NCBI GenBank assembly: GCA_934454145.1
Contig: CAKSFT010000004.1
Location: 197,054-261,053, forward strand
Direction: 5' to 3'
Length of the DNA: 64,000 nt
Source: an uncultured Clostridia bacterium
GTDB lineage: Bacteria; Bacillota; Clostridia; UBA1381
Under the pieces are notes generated by a model, which saw nothing but the letters and a program-made list of their open reading frames with translations, made no database searches and was not told where the DNA came from. The translations under genes were made by a program, and so were the position numbers. Of the stretch, positions 26,545-34,583 are shown one piece after another. Numbering within the stretch: position 1 is the stretch's first letter; every line of letters starts with the position of its first letter.

Positions 26545-27567
26545 TCACTTCAGATTTGTAAACACAACGACCTCCGAGGCTATGCCGTTAATCGTCCTCG
26601 AGAGCGCATAGACATAACCGTCGTCACTCCAGTTTACAATATTCCCGTCCGCGTCCATGTCCTGCGACGGAATGAAGGACGGAAAAATGTCAGAAACACT
26701 GCCTTGTGCGACAGTATATTTTTTCCCCACATTGCATGTATACACAATTGTTTCGGGGAGAACAAGAATATCGGTCATCTCAGCCGCCTTGCCGGCTTTA
26801 TTTGTTATGGTATAATACATATCCTTCTTTGCACACACCAAGCCAAACTGATATTGCTCGCGCGCTTTGTCTGTTTTGCCGAATCTGTTTATCGGATATG
26901 CCTCATTTGCCCACCGTACCGCTCCGCCCATGGAGTAGAGGTGTTCAAAATCATATCCGCAATCAATGTCATCCTTTATAATGTCATATCCGTCAAGGCG
27001 CATTATAAACCCGATTCCATTTATTCTGCCGCTCAGTGATGCCGATATGTTTATTATGTCCCCTCTCTTCAAAACTTCTGCGGTCTGCCCCAAAAGTTCA
27101 CCGTAATAATCCGGCGCTGAAGTTATTTTCACATCATTTGCTATATAAAATTCACGCTTTTTCCCCTGATAAAGAACCTCTGTTTTCCACACCTCTTCAT
27201 CATCAAGCATTGCCTGTGACTTGTTTGTGACAATGGCAAAAGCGGAAAGCGCGTCCTTTGCCTTTTCATAAACTGCCGGCAGCTTGTCCGCGCCCGTTTC
27301 TCCGTCCGGTTCTTCGCCGGGCGTTTTGTCGGGTATGTCCGGCGCCTGCGGGCTGTCTTTTTCCGGTGCGGAATACTTGGTTCGCTCTCCCGTTTCCATG
27401 TCATAAATATACGCAAAAAATCCGTCGCCAAGCGGATATTCCGCGCCTTCTTTATATAACTGCACACCCGACAAAACCTTGCCGGAATCATATGTAACAA
27501 TGAGCTTTTCCGAAAATGCGGTATGTGCCGCAAAAAATACCATAATAAGTGCGATTATTTTCTTCAT
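26545..27567 (-). CDS. Secreted protein of unknown function
   Basis: 340 residues from ATG 27567, preceded by GGAGAAAAGAAA. Residues 1-20 form a signal peptide (KKIIALIMVFFAAHTAFS). A proline- and acid-rich linker at about residues 65-100 separates two regions. The C-terminal two thirds (for example VWKTEVLYQGKKREFYI and INGIGFIMRLDGYDI) look like beta-strand repeats and recall the uncharacterised C-terminal parts of large SLH proteins. No SLH, LPXTG or lipobox is present. It is followed by holB, with no obvious functional link. I do not recognise its family. Confidence 0.7.
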   Translation of the reverse strand: MKKIIALIMVFFAAHTAFSEKLIVTYDSGKVLSGVQLYKEGAEYPLGDGFFAYIYDMETGERTKYSAPEKDSPQAPDIPDKTPGEEPDGETGADKLPAVYEKAKDALSAFAIVTNKSQAMLDDEEVWKTEVLYQGKKREFYIANDVKITSAPDYYGELLGQTAEVLKRGDIINISASLSGRINGIGFIMRLDGYDIIKDDIDCGYDFEHLYSMGGAVRWANEAYPINRFGKTDKAREQYQFGLVCAKKDMYYTITNKAGKAAEMTDILVLPETIVYTCNVGKKYTVAQGSVSDIFPSFIPSQDMDADGNIVNWSDDGYVYALSRTINGIASEVVVFTNLK

Positions 27568-27784
27568 TTTCTTTTCTCCGTCCATAAAATTTACAACTGT
27601 CAATTACAATTGGCTATAAAATTTACAAGATAATTTTTATATAACAATTATATCATTTCCCCCTGCTGTCTGTCAACGATATAACAAAAACGTAACATTT
27701 TGCATGTCAAAACATATCAAACGGAATATATTGTGGTTTGAAACAAAATTTTTTAAAAAAATCCCCAATATATTCAAAAAACAC

Positions 27785-27813
27785 TTGCATTATTATATTA
27801 TGTATGCTATAAT
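27785..27813 (+). promoter_or_regulatory. Sigma-A promoter of a candidate small RNA
   Basis: Plus strand: TTGCAT (27785-27790), 17-base spacer, TATAAT (27808-27813). No plus-strand gene follows; instead a terminator occurs 56 bases later. Confidence 0.75.
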
Positions 27814-27818
27814 AGTTT

Positions 27819-27896
27819 TTGTAGAAGGAAATTACATTCTACCCTTTTATCCTATACATATCAAACATAAAAGCATCGCTCGCGATGCTTTTTGTT
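27819..27896 (+). ncRNA. Candidate small RNA of about 78 nt
   Basis: A consensus promoter, a first hairpin (GTAGAA at 27821-27826 with TTCTAC at 27837-27842), a pyrimidine-rich single-stranded stretch and a strong terminator hairpin (AAAAGCATCG / CGATGCTTTT) together make a compact small-RNA gene. It lies between hisF and the secreted protein gene, both on the other strand. The rest of this 330-base gap is AT-rich with nothing else I can name. It matches no RNA family I recognise. Confidence 0.5.
27869..27892. terminator. Bidirectional terminator between the small RNA and hisF
   Basis: Ten-base arms (27869-27878 and 27883-27892) around CTCG, followed by TTGTTTTT on the plus strand and TTTTATG on the minus strand. 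It lies six bases after the hisF stop. Confidence 0.9.
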
Positions 27897-27898
27897 TT

Positions 27899-28651
27899 TC
27901 ATCTTACGCTTATGCCTTTTTTTCTCAGGAAATCCTTCAAATCGCGTATCTTGATTTCATTAAAATGGAACAGGCTTGCCGCCAAAACCGCGTCGGCACG
28001 CGCGTCGGCAAAAGCCTCATAAAAATGCTCCATGGTCCCTGCGCCGCCCGAGGCAATCACAGGAATGTCAACCGAATCGGAAACGGCTTTTGTGAGTTCG
28101 ATGTCATATCCTGCCTTCGTACCGTCGCAGTCCATGCTTGTCAAAAGTATCTCCCCGGTGCCCAGCCTTGCCGCCTCTTTTGCCCAAAACACCGCGTCAA
28201 TGCCGGTGTTTACTCTGCCGCCGTTGAGATACACCTCCCACGCCTCTCCGTTTTTCTTTGCGTCAATCGCCGTGACCACACACTGGCTCCCAAATTTCTC
28301 CGCCGCCTCCGAGATAAGCGCGGGATTTTTTATCGCCGCGGAGTTCACCGCCACCTTGTCGGCGCCGGCATTCAGGATTTTCCTGAAATCCTCTGTCGTG
28401 CGTATCCCCCCGCCGACGGTAAACGGAATAAACACTTCTTTTGCAACCCTGCTGACCATATCGGCAACTGTGGCGCGGTTGTCGGAGGACGCCGTGATGT
28501 CCAGAAAAACAAGCTCGTCCGCACCTTCTTTATTATACGCCTTTGCCGCCTCGACCGGGTCGCCGGCGTCGACAAGGTTGACAAAATTGACACCCTTCAC
28601 CACGCGCCCGTCATTGACGTCAAGACATGGTATTATTCTTTTTGCAAACAT
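27899..28651 (-). CDS. hisF: Imidazole glycerol phosphate synthase, cyclase subunit
   Basis: 250 residues, the usual HisF length. CLDVNDGRVVKGVNF at the start holds the catalytic aspartate; TVGGGIRT, VAIDAK and LTSMDCDGT (second catalytic aspartate) and VIASGGAG complete the beta-alpha barrel. With HisH it converts PRFAR and ammonia to IGP and AICAR in histidine biosynthesis. A GGAGG site precedes the ATG. Its partner hisH lies upstream on the same strand but is separated by 765 bases of repeats; no other his gene is in the window. Confidence 0.95.
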   Translation of the reverse strand: MFAKRIIPCLDVNDGRVVKGVNFVNLVDAGDPVEAAKAYNKEGADELVFLDITASSDNRATVADMVSRVAKEVFIPFTVGGGIRTTEDFRKILNAGADKVAVNSAAIKNPALISEAAEKFGSQCVVTAIDAKKNGEAWEVYLNGGRVNTGIDAVFWAKEAARLGTGEILLTSMDCDGTKAGYDIELTKAVSDSVDIPVIASGGAGTMEHFYEAFADARADAVLAASLFHFNEIKIRDLKDFLRKKGISVR

Positions 28652-28679
28652 AAGTATTCCTCCGTTTTTTATGATTATT

Positions 28680-28895
28680 TAGGTAATTGTAAAACTAACG
28701 TTTTCCAATTAAAATTCTTGGGTAGAAATAAAACGTTCCATCCGATTTTACATTTATGGCAAGTTGAAACTTTTTATTTCAGCCAAAAATGGCGCACATG
28801 TCGTCATTTTTGATTACCGGTCAGGGGTTGGCACCCCCGATACCCCCGCAAAGATGCGGTGGCTAATTGTAAAATTTACATTTTACAATTACCTA
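28680..28895. repeat. MITE-like element, AATTGTAAAA family (copy B)
   Basis: A 216-base element with ends TAGGTAATTGTAAAA and TTTTACAATTACCTA. Its core is the inverted counterpart of copy A, sharing GGGGTTGGCACCCCCGATA and the TGACGACATG block in reverse, plus about 45 extra bases near the hisF side. It is non-coding and lies between hisF and the hisH array. Confidence 0.87.
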
Positions 28896-28984
28896 TTATG
28901 ATTATTTTCAGATTCTTATAAAAAATTGATTTTACAGCTATTTAGTTATATTGTGACCGCACACTCATTTGATAATCAAAGCCT

Positions 28985-29430
28985 GCGGCGCTTATTACCC
29001 AACCGTAATACGCAAAAGAAGCGAGCAGATTGCCTTTATGAAATGCGACGGTATATACACATGCGTCGGGCAATGAATGCTGCCTGAGATGCGGCGCTTA
29101 TTACCCAACAATAATACGCAAAAGAAGCGAGCAGATTGCCTTTATGAAATGCGACAGTATATACACATGCGTCGGGCAATGAATGCTGCCTGAGATGCGG
29201 CGCTTTTTACCCAACCGTAATACGCAAAAGAAGCGAGCAGACTGCCTTTATGAAATGCGACGGTATATACACACATGCGTCGGGCAATGAATGCTGCCTG
29301 AGATGCGGCGCTTTTTACCCAACAATAATACGCAAAAGAAGCGAGCAGATTGCCTTTATGAAATGCGACGGCGTATATGCATACGCCAAGTATTGAATAA
29401 TGGTGAGATGCGACGCTTATTTTGCGTATT
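28985..29430 (-). repeat. Tandem array of four ~107-bp repeats at the hisH 3' end
   Basis: CGCAAAAGAAGCGAGCAG begins units at 29011, 29117, 29223 and 29331, giving periods of 106-108 bases. The first three are nearly identical and include ATGCGTCGGGCAATGAATGC. The last carries the GGCGTAT-ATGC-ATACGCC hairpin and matches the terminal unit of the citrate synthase array. The repeat runs 11 bases into hisH, supplying its last three sense codons and stop. Confidence 0.92.
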
Positions 29431-30028
29431 CCGCGAAATTGGAAAGGATTCTCAACCCCACCCCTCCGCTTTTCTCCGGGTGAAATTGTACCGCAAAAAT
29501 ATTGTCATGCTCTGCCGCAACCGCAAGGCGCGCGCCATAGGTTGTGTAGGCGGAAACGACATTATCCGAAGCCGGCTCAAGATAGTATGAATGGACAAAA
29601 TATACATACGGCTCATTGCCTATATCTTTGAAGATTGCGGAATCTTTTGCAAGTTCCAGACTGTTCCAGCCTGTATGCGGAATTTTTATGCCCGGCTTTT
29701 TGGGGATTTTTACAAATTTGCCCTTCATTATCCCCAGTCCGCAAACACCCGGGGATTCCTCACTCTCTTCAAAGAAAAGCTGCATGCCGAGGCATATGCC
29801 GAGAATCGGCACACCTGCCGCCGCCGCGGTTTTCAGCGCTTTGTCAATTCCCTTTTCCCTCAGGGCCGCCATCGCGCCGCCGAATGCGCCGACCCCGGGG
29901 AGAATTATCCTTTCTGCCGAAAGCACCTCTTTCGGGTCTGACGAAATACGGCTTTCTATCCCCAAAAAATCCAGCGCATTCTTTACGCTGTGCAGATTTC
30001 CTGCCCCGTAGTCCACAATTGTTATCAC
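29417..30028 (-). CDS. hisH: Imidazole glycerol phosphate synthase, glutaminase subunit
   Basis: 203 residues of a class-I glutamine amidotransferase that supplies ammonia to HisF. GICLGMQLFFEESEE holds the catalytic cysteine near residue 78; FAVQFHPEKSG holds the catalytic His and Glu. GTG at 30028 is chosen because AAAGGA is ten bases upstream and the protein then begins MITIVDYGAGNLHS, the family's usual start; a TTG three codons earlier is too close to that site. The last codons are embedded in the repeat sequence, so the extreme C terminus may have been altered by repeat insertion. Confidence 0.94.
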   Translation of the reverse strand: MITIVDYGAGNLHSVKNALDFLGIESRISSDPKEVLSAERIILPGVGAFGGAMAALREKGIDKALKTAAAAGVPILGICLGMQLFFEESEESPGVCGLGIMKGKFVKIPKKPGIKIPHTGWNSLELAKDSAIFKDIGNEPYVYFVHSYYLEPASDNVVSAYTTYGARLAVAAEHDNIFAVQFHPEKSGGVGLRILSNFAEYAK

Positions 30029-30115
30029 AAAAATCAAATCCTTTCCGCAATTTTACAAAAATAAATGAAATTGTAAAATACAAACTTGCACTTGCCTATA
30101 TCACAAAAAGCAAAA

Positions 30116-30152
30116 GAGCTGCGGCAAAATAAACTCACTTTGCCGCAACTCC
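30116..30152 (-). terminator. Terminator of the membrane-protein operon (30191-32523)
   Basis: GCGGCAAA pairs with TTTGCCGC, extended by GAG/CTC, and a T-rich run follows on the minus strand. It lies about 40 bases after the stop of the last gene. Confidence 0.85.
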
Positions 30153-30190
30153 TTAATCTCTTTTCCAAAAAAGTCGTATATAAACGGCTT

Positions 30191-31168
30191 TTATTCATTT
30201 GCCGTATTATCTGTGCTGTCTGTGTCATCCGTTCCTTCTGCGCTGTCCTGTGCATTGTCCGCAGCTTCGTCTGTGTTTGTGCCGTCACTGCTGTCGTCTG
30301 CATTTTGGTCATCTTTTTGCTGATTCGCTTCTTCCTTTTCGGCTTTCTTTCTTTCTTCAATCGCCAGCTTTTCAATGGCAGGTCTTACTTCCTTCCATTT
30401 TGTTTCCCCGGTGATTTCGTCGCCGAATCCGTAAGCTTTTCTGAACTCGTCCATATTCTCTTCACCAACCGCAACTTCAAGTGTTATCTCGTCCTGGACA
30501 ATGCCCCACGGTGTGTCCTCGGTGATTTCCACCGGTTCTTCCTTTGAGAAAACAGACTTGATTTTGCCGATGATTCCCTTTGGTTCGCTCGGCGTTGTCA
30601 TGTCGGGGATTTGGAACTGCTCTTTCAGGGTTGCAAAATCGGTCATATTCATAGATGCAATAATCTTTGCCGGCATCATGTTGTATGCCGCATTGAAATA
30701 CGTATCCTCCGGCATATCCTCCGGGAGCTGATACTGTTCCTTAAATTCTTCAACCGTCATGCCCATCTGCTCGCACATCTCGCCCAGAGTTGCGCCGCTT
30801 ATGTCTGCATAACCCATGTGGTTATATTTGTTTGAACCGCCAAGCGCACTCCAAACCAAATATGCGCCCAAGCAAAGCACAACAACCACAAGCACAATGC
30901 CCACAATCAAGCCGGTTTTTGATTTTTTGGGCATTTCCTGTGCCGTGTCCTCTGTCACGGTGTCAGAAAAATCGCTTCCCTCAAAAAGCGGTTCCGCTGA
31001 CGGCTCGGTTTCCTCCGCTGACGGCTCTACACTTCCGGCAAATTCCGTCACTTCTGCCGCAGAATCTGCCTGTTCTGCTGTGTCAAAAGTACTTTCTGCC
31101 GTTTTTTCAACAGTTTCGCCGGTTTCTTCATTTTCACCGGGGTTTCCATAAATATTGTTCTCGTCCAT
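30191..31168 (-). CDS. Single-pass membrane protein with repeated helical motif, paralogue of 31882-32523
   Basis: 325 residues from ATG 31168 with AAGGAG upstream. Residues 1-90 are acidic and cytoplasmic. A single transmembrane helix follows (SKTGLIVGIVLVVVVLCLGA). Then come two extracytoplasmic blocks, one with GATLGEMCEQMGMTVEEF and one with FRKAYGFGDEITGETKW. The tail is Asp/Asn/Thr-rich and probably disordered. The same blocks occur in the 213-residue paralogue two genes upstream, around a hemolysin III protein. No known domain was recognised. Confidence 0.65.
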   Translation of the reverse strand: MDENNIYGNPGENEETGETVEKTAESTFDTAEQADSAAEVTEFAGSVEPSAEETEPSAEPLFEGSDFSDTVTEDTAQEMPKKSKTGLIVGIVLVVVVLCLGAYLVWSALGGSNKYNHMGYADISGATLGEMCEQMGMTVEEFKEQYQLPEDMPEDTYFNAAYNMMPAKIIASMNMTDFATLKEQFQIPDMTTPSEPKGIIGKIKSVFSKEEPVEITEDTPWGIVQDEITLEVAVGEENMDEFRKAYGFGDEITGETKWKEVRPAIEKLAIEERKKAEKEEANQQKDDQNADDSSDGTNTDEAADNAQDSAEGTDDTDSTDNTANE

Positions 31169-31228
31169 TTTTATTCTCCTTAAAATTTTTTTAACAGGCA
31201 TATACCTGTTTTATTTTCAGTTTTACAA

Positions 31229-31882
31229 TTAACTTTTTACAACATAAAGCAATATCGAAAGATAATGGCAAATACTGCCGCCCAGCACAAACAAGTGCCA
31301 TACGGAATGCATATATTTATATTTTTTCAATACATAAAATATCACGCCGACAGTATATATGATTCCGCCTAAGACAAGCAGAAAAACGCCCATAAACGGT
31401 ATCGCGCTTATGATGGGCTTTATGGTGAATATTATCGCCCAGCCCATAACAACATAACACACCAGGGAAAAAATCCTGAATTTTTCAAGGTCTATCGAGT
31501 TTAATATTATCCCGATAACCGCCATTGCCCATATTATCCCGAACATCACCCAGCCAAGCGTCTTGTCAAGCGTGACAAGCAGATACGGCGTATATGTACC
31601 GGCGATAAGCACAAATATAGAGCAATGGTCAAAAATCCGCATCACTGCCTTTCCCTTTTTTCCCTGCACTATGTGGTAGACCATAGACATGGTATAAAGA
31701 ACAAGCAGGGATATCCCGTACACAATCCCGGCCGCAAGATTATAGCCTACGCCGCTTTTTGCCCCGAAAACAATCAGAAGCACAAGCGCCGCAATGCTGA
31801 GCAGCACCCCCACACCGTGCGAGATGGAATTAAACAATTCCTCTCCCAAAGTATATTTGGGAGGGAGTGACTTTTTTTTCAT
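31229..31882 (-). CDS. Hemolysin III family membrane protein (YqfA-like)
   Basis: 217 residues, about seven transmembrane segments, typical family size. Conserved features are EELFNSISHGVGVLLS near the start, MVYHIVQGK, FDHCSIFVLIAGTYTP and HLFVLGGSICHYLS, carrying the Ser/His/Asp/His residues of the PAQR-like metal site. The bacterial role is unclear; relatives act in membrane homeostasis, and hemolysis is only an historical name. Its ATG shares one base with the stop of the gene before it, so the two are translationally coupled, and it lies between two paralogous membrane proteins. Confidence 0.88.
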   Translation of the reverse strand: MKKKSLPPKYTLGEELFNSISHGVGVLLSIAALVLLIVFGAKSGVGYNLAAGIVYGISLLVLYTMSMVYHIVQGKKGKAVMRIFDHCSIFVLIAGTYTPYLLVTLDKTLGWVMFGIIWAMAVIGIILNSIDLEKFRIFSLVCYVVMGWAIIFTIKPIISAIPFMGVFLLVLGGIIYTVGVIFYVLKKYKYMHSVWHLFVLGGSICHYLSILLYVVKS

Positions 31883-32523
31883 TATTCTGCGCCTCCGTCA
31901 GCATTATTTTGGCTCTGTTCTTCGGACATTTTCTTTGACGCGGCTTCATAGACAACATTCTTTGCATCTGCCCACTTGGTGTTGTTTGTGATGTCATCGG
32001 AAACGCCGTATGCCTTCAGGTCCTCCAGGCTGTAAGGGATACCGTTTACCTTCATCATGATTTCTGTCGAAAGCTCTTTGTTCGGCACATCTGTCTTTAC
32101 GTCAGCCGGGAGCTCCAGCTCTGTCTTAAATGTGTCAATGTCCTTATCGCTCATTTTTGCCATGTTCTCAAGCGTAAACATATCAAATGCTTCCTCGGTT
32201 GACATGTCGGCAGTAAACTTTTCTTTGTCCAGACCGCATTTTTCCGCCAAAGCGTCAAAAGTTGTGCCCGTCGCCTCTGCATAGCCGCCAAGCGTCGAAG
32301 TGTCGGTGTTTGACGTGTCGGTGCCGGTGTCTGATGCATCTGTCTGCGCCGTGTCGTTTTTTGCGCCCATTTCTCTTACCACGGCATATGAGGCAACGCC
32401 CAAAAACGCCAGGATCACAATCACCGACACAACATTGAATATCACACTCTTCTTGTCAGCCGGCTTTTTATGAGGCTCCGATGCCTCCTGTTTTCTTACT
32501 TTTTTATATTGTTTTTCACTCAT
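31882..32523 (-). CDS. Single-pass membrane protein, short paralogue of 30191-31168
   Basis: 213 residues from ATG 32523, with AAAGGAGG upstream. A basic cytoplasmic N terminus (KQYKKVRKQ), one transmembrane helix near residues 30-48, a Thr/Asp-rich linker, then two blocks (GTTFDALAEKCGLDKEKF and LKAYGVSDDITNNTKW). These match the two blocks of the gene at 30191, showing ancient duplication. The blocks look like small paired-helix modules and may bind a ligand or each other outside the cell. The gene is preceded by a long leader of about 175 bases. Confidence 0.65.
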   Translation of the reverse strand: MSEKQYKKVRKQEASEPHKKPADKKSVIFNVVSVIVILAFLGVASYAVVREMGAKNDTAQTDASDTGTDTSNTDTSTLGGYAEATGTTFDALAEKCGLDKEKFTADMSTEEAFDMFTLENMAKMSDKDIDTFKTELELPADVKTDVPNKELSTEIMMKVNGIPYSLEDLKAYGVSDDITNNTKWADAKNVVYEAASKKMSEEQSQNNADGGAE

Positions 32524-32706
32524 CAAAAATTCCTCCTTTCCGTTTTTGTCCGGGCTTTCGGAAAATAGCGGCAAGCTCCCAAACCAAGCAAAGGCATATG
32601 TATACCCGAAATGTATGATTTTTTTATCGCAAAAAGTGCGTCTTATTTTCACACTTTGTGCGGTCTGCGCATTTTCAGCCCTTTTTCTGCAATAAGTCTA
32701 CATATT

Positions 32707-32735
32707 ACTATAACATTGTTTTATAAAAAAATCAA
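32707..32735 (-). promoter_or_regulatory. Sigma-A promoter of the paralogue-HlyIII-paralogue operon
   Basis: Minus strand: TTGATT (32730-32735), 17-base spacer, TATAGT (32707-32712). The implied leader is about 175 bases long; I recognise no riboswitch in it. Confidence 0.65.
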
Positions 32736-32763
32736 CAAAAATTTTTTTACATAATTGTAAACT

Positions 32764-33501
32764 TTATTTGTCCTTATATATTTCACATGCCGCATAGTAT
32801 GCGGAAGGTATGCCGATATCTATTATCCTGTCGTTAAACTTGTATGCATAGACATCTGTGTGTCGGATAAGCCATGGGATAAAATACCCGGGCGCGTCAC
32901 TGTTGTTTCCTTCTCTCAGATATTGGCGGATAAGCTCAATCGTGCCCTTTCTGTAGATATAAAACGGCGGCACACCGTAGTGCGACTGCGGCTCCTGCGG
33001 TTTTTCTTCAAAATCCGTCACACGGCCCTCAGAATCAAGCTTCAGCACACCCATTGTCCGCAGTGTTTCAATGCTTTCTATGTACCTTGCGGAAATCACG
33101 TCGGCATCAACCTTGTCATAAAGTTCAAAAAGACCTTTGAGTGAAAAGTCAAAGATAACGTCACTTGCAAGCACAAAAATTTCATCGTCAATCTTTTCGT
33201 TTTCTATGACAAAATGCATGTCGCCTATTGCCCCAAGCCTGTTGTCATTGTTTGTCGTGCCGTCGTCCAGCACCTTTATCTTTTTTGAACCTGTATAGCC
33301 TTGGCTCCATTTTGTAAAAATATCGGCAAAAACATGGTTTGTGATGACAAAAACCTCATCTATACGCTCAATTTCCTCAAGCTTGTCCATTATACGGTCA
33401 AGTATAGTTTTATTTCCAAGCTGCAAAAGCGCCTTCGGCTTATCCTTTGTAAGCGGATAAAGTCTTGTCGCATAACCGGCCGCGAGTAAAATACATTTCA
33501 T
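32764..33501 (-). CDS. Sugar-phosphate or choline-phosphate nucleotidyltransferase
   Basis: 245 residues with the NTP_transferase fold. AAGYATRLYPLTKDKPKAL is the nucleotide-binding loop with the family's G-x-x-T/x-R and K-P-K residues, and FVLASDVIFDF gives a metal aspartate. The length and lack of a hexapeptide tail are like LicC/HddC-type cytidylyl- or uridylyltransferases, which activate phosphocholine or heptose/mannose phosphates for the cell surface. No kinase or transferase partner adjoins it. The exact substrate cannot be told. Confidence 0.8.
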   Translation of the reverse strand: MKCILLAAGYATRLYPLTKDKPKALLQLGNKTILDRIMDKLEEIERIDEVFVITNHVFADIFTKWSQGYTGSKKIKVLDDGTTNNDNRLGAIGDMHFVIENEKIDDEIFVLASDVIFDFSLKGLFELYDKVDADVISARYIESIETLRTMGVLKLDSEGRVTDFEEKPQEPQSHYGVPPFYIYRKGTIELIRQYLREGNNSDAPGYFIPWLIRHTDVYAYKFNDRIIDIGIPSAYYAACEIYKDK

Positions 33502-33582
33502 AACCTTTTTTCCTCCGTTTATAATTATTTCCTATTATTATATTATATAATTTTTAAATAGTCAATTGCTTTTTGAGTACAA

Positions 33583-34434
33583 TTATCCCAAAATTGTAAA
33601 AGAAGACAGCACGTTCCGATAAATTTCGTCAAAAGCACCCTGTTTTCCCGAAATAAATTCGACAAAATACGCTCTGCTGCCCCCGGATATAAGATACGAT
33701 TCTATAAAGTCCCCGTCGGTGTCAAAATACTTGAACACCGCCGCCGCACAGCCGTTTACCGTTGTGTTCTTAAATTCTGTTATCTCAGTTTCACAGTCAC
33801 TCACCAGATAATCATACTTTGCCGAAACCGTGTCCGCAAAAGAATCATTGACAAACTCAGCCCCGGAAACCGAAACCATGCCAAGGCAAAGATTTGCCGT
33901 GGAATCCCCCTGGTTGTCTATAAATATAATCCCGGGGAAGGATATGTCCAAAAACCAGCCCTCCGGGTATACAAAAGACACCGAAGAGTCTGCATAAACC
34001 TTGTAATAGCGCACCTCCGGCGGGGTGTCGGTTTTTATGTGCACCGCCCTCTCCTGCGCGTCCCACAAAACAGTGCTCCCCAGGCTTTCGGCGGCAAACC
34101 GCGCAGGGATATAGGTGCGGTTGTCCGATATGAGCGGCACAGCGTCCATAAACCTCACAAGACCGTCACACAAAAGCCTGTTGCTGCCGATTGTCATCGA
34201 AACATTTTTCCCGTCCTTTTGTGCATACACGGTGCGCTCTTGTGCATTCCAGTCCACCTGTGCGCCCAATGCCTCAAAAACCGCTCTCACAGGCACCATT
34301 GTTCTTCCGTTTACAATCCTCACCGGTGTGTCAAAGCAGACCGGCGAAGAATCAACATCAACCGTGATTTCATCTGCCGCATATACCGTGTGAAGCATCA
34401 GCATGCAGACAAGCAAAATTATTATTCTTTTCAA
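33583..34434 (-). CDS. Secreted protein with copper-amine-oxidase-like N-terminal domain
   Basis: 283 residues, starting at TTG 34434 after AAGGGGG, which yields a clean signal peptide (KRIIILLVCMLMLHTVYA). Residues about 20-140 hold the two-repeat copper-amine-oxidase N-terminal fold (VNGRTMVPVRAVFEALGA and DNRTYIPARFAAESLGS), a non-catalytic stalk common in Clostridia. The C-terminal 140 residues (for example YYKVYADSSVSFVYPEGWF) resemble a PsbP/DcrB-like beta fold. It probably lies at the cell surface. A similar stalk begins the divergent gene at 34584, so the two form a divergent pair. Confidence 0.78.
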   Translation of the reverse strand: MKRIIILLVCMLMLHTVYAADEITVDVDSSPVCFDTPVRIVNGRTMVPVRAVFEALGAQVDWNAQERTVYAQKDGKNVSMTIGSNRLLCDGLVRFMDAVPLISDNRTYIPARFAAESLGSTVLWDAQERAVHIKTDTPPEVRYYKVYADSSVSFVYPEGWFLDISFPGIIFIDNQGDSTANLCLGMVSVSGAEFVNDSFADTVSAKYDYLVSDCETEITEFKNTTVNGCAAAVFKYFDTDGDFIESYLISGGSRAYFVEFISGKQGAFDEIYRNVLSSFTILG

Positions 34435-34525
34435 TGATTTTGTCCCCCTTTCCGGTTGATATATTTTAACATTAATTTTATTTATTGTCAAATACGGTTT
34501 ACATAAAACAGGATAAAGATAGTTA

Positions 34526-34554
34526 TTGACAATTATATATGGCTCGTGTATAAT
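34526..34554 (+). promoter_or_regulatory. Sigma-A promoter of the YD-repeat protein gene
   Basis: TTGACA (34526-34531), 17-base spacer, TATAAT (34549-34554): a perfect consensus. The predicted start is about 23 bases before the ATG. Confidence 0.9.
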
Positions 34555-34583
34555 GAAATCAGAAATATACCGGAGGGAAGATT

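Noticed and set aside
27899..28651. Plus-strand frames overlapping hisF, rnpB, secA and other genes as real genes.
   Set aside because: They mirror strong coding or RNA genes on the other strand and lack ribosome sites.
23674..29430. The tandem repeats as a CRISPR array.
   Set aside because: Units are 106-108 bases with no unique spacers, and no cas gene is near.
28985..29430. The stop-adjacent repeats as integron attC sites.
   Set aside because: Tandem near-identical units, no alternating cassettes, and no clear paired core sites or integrase gene.
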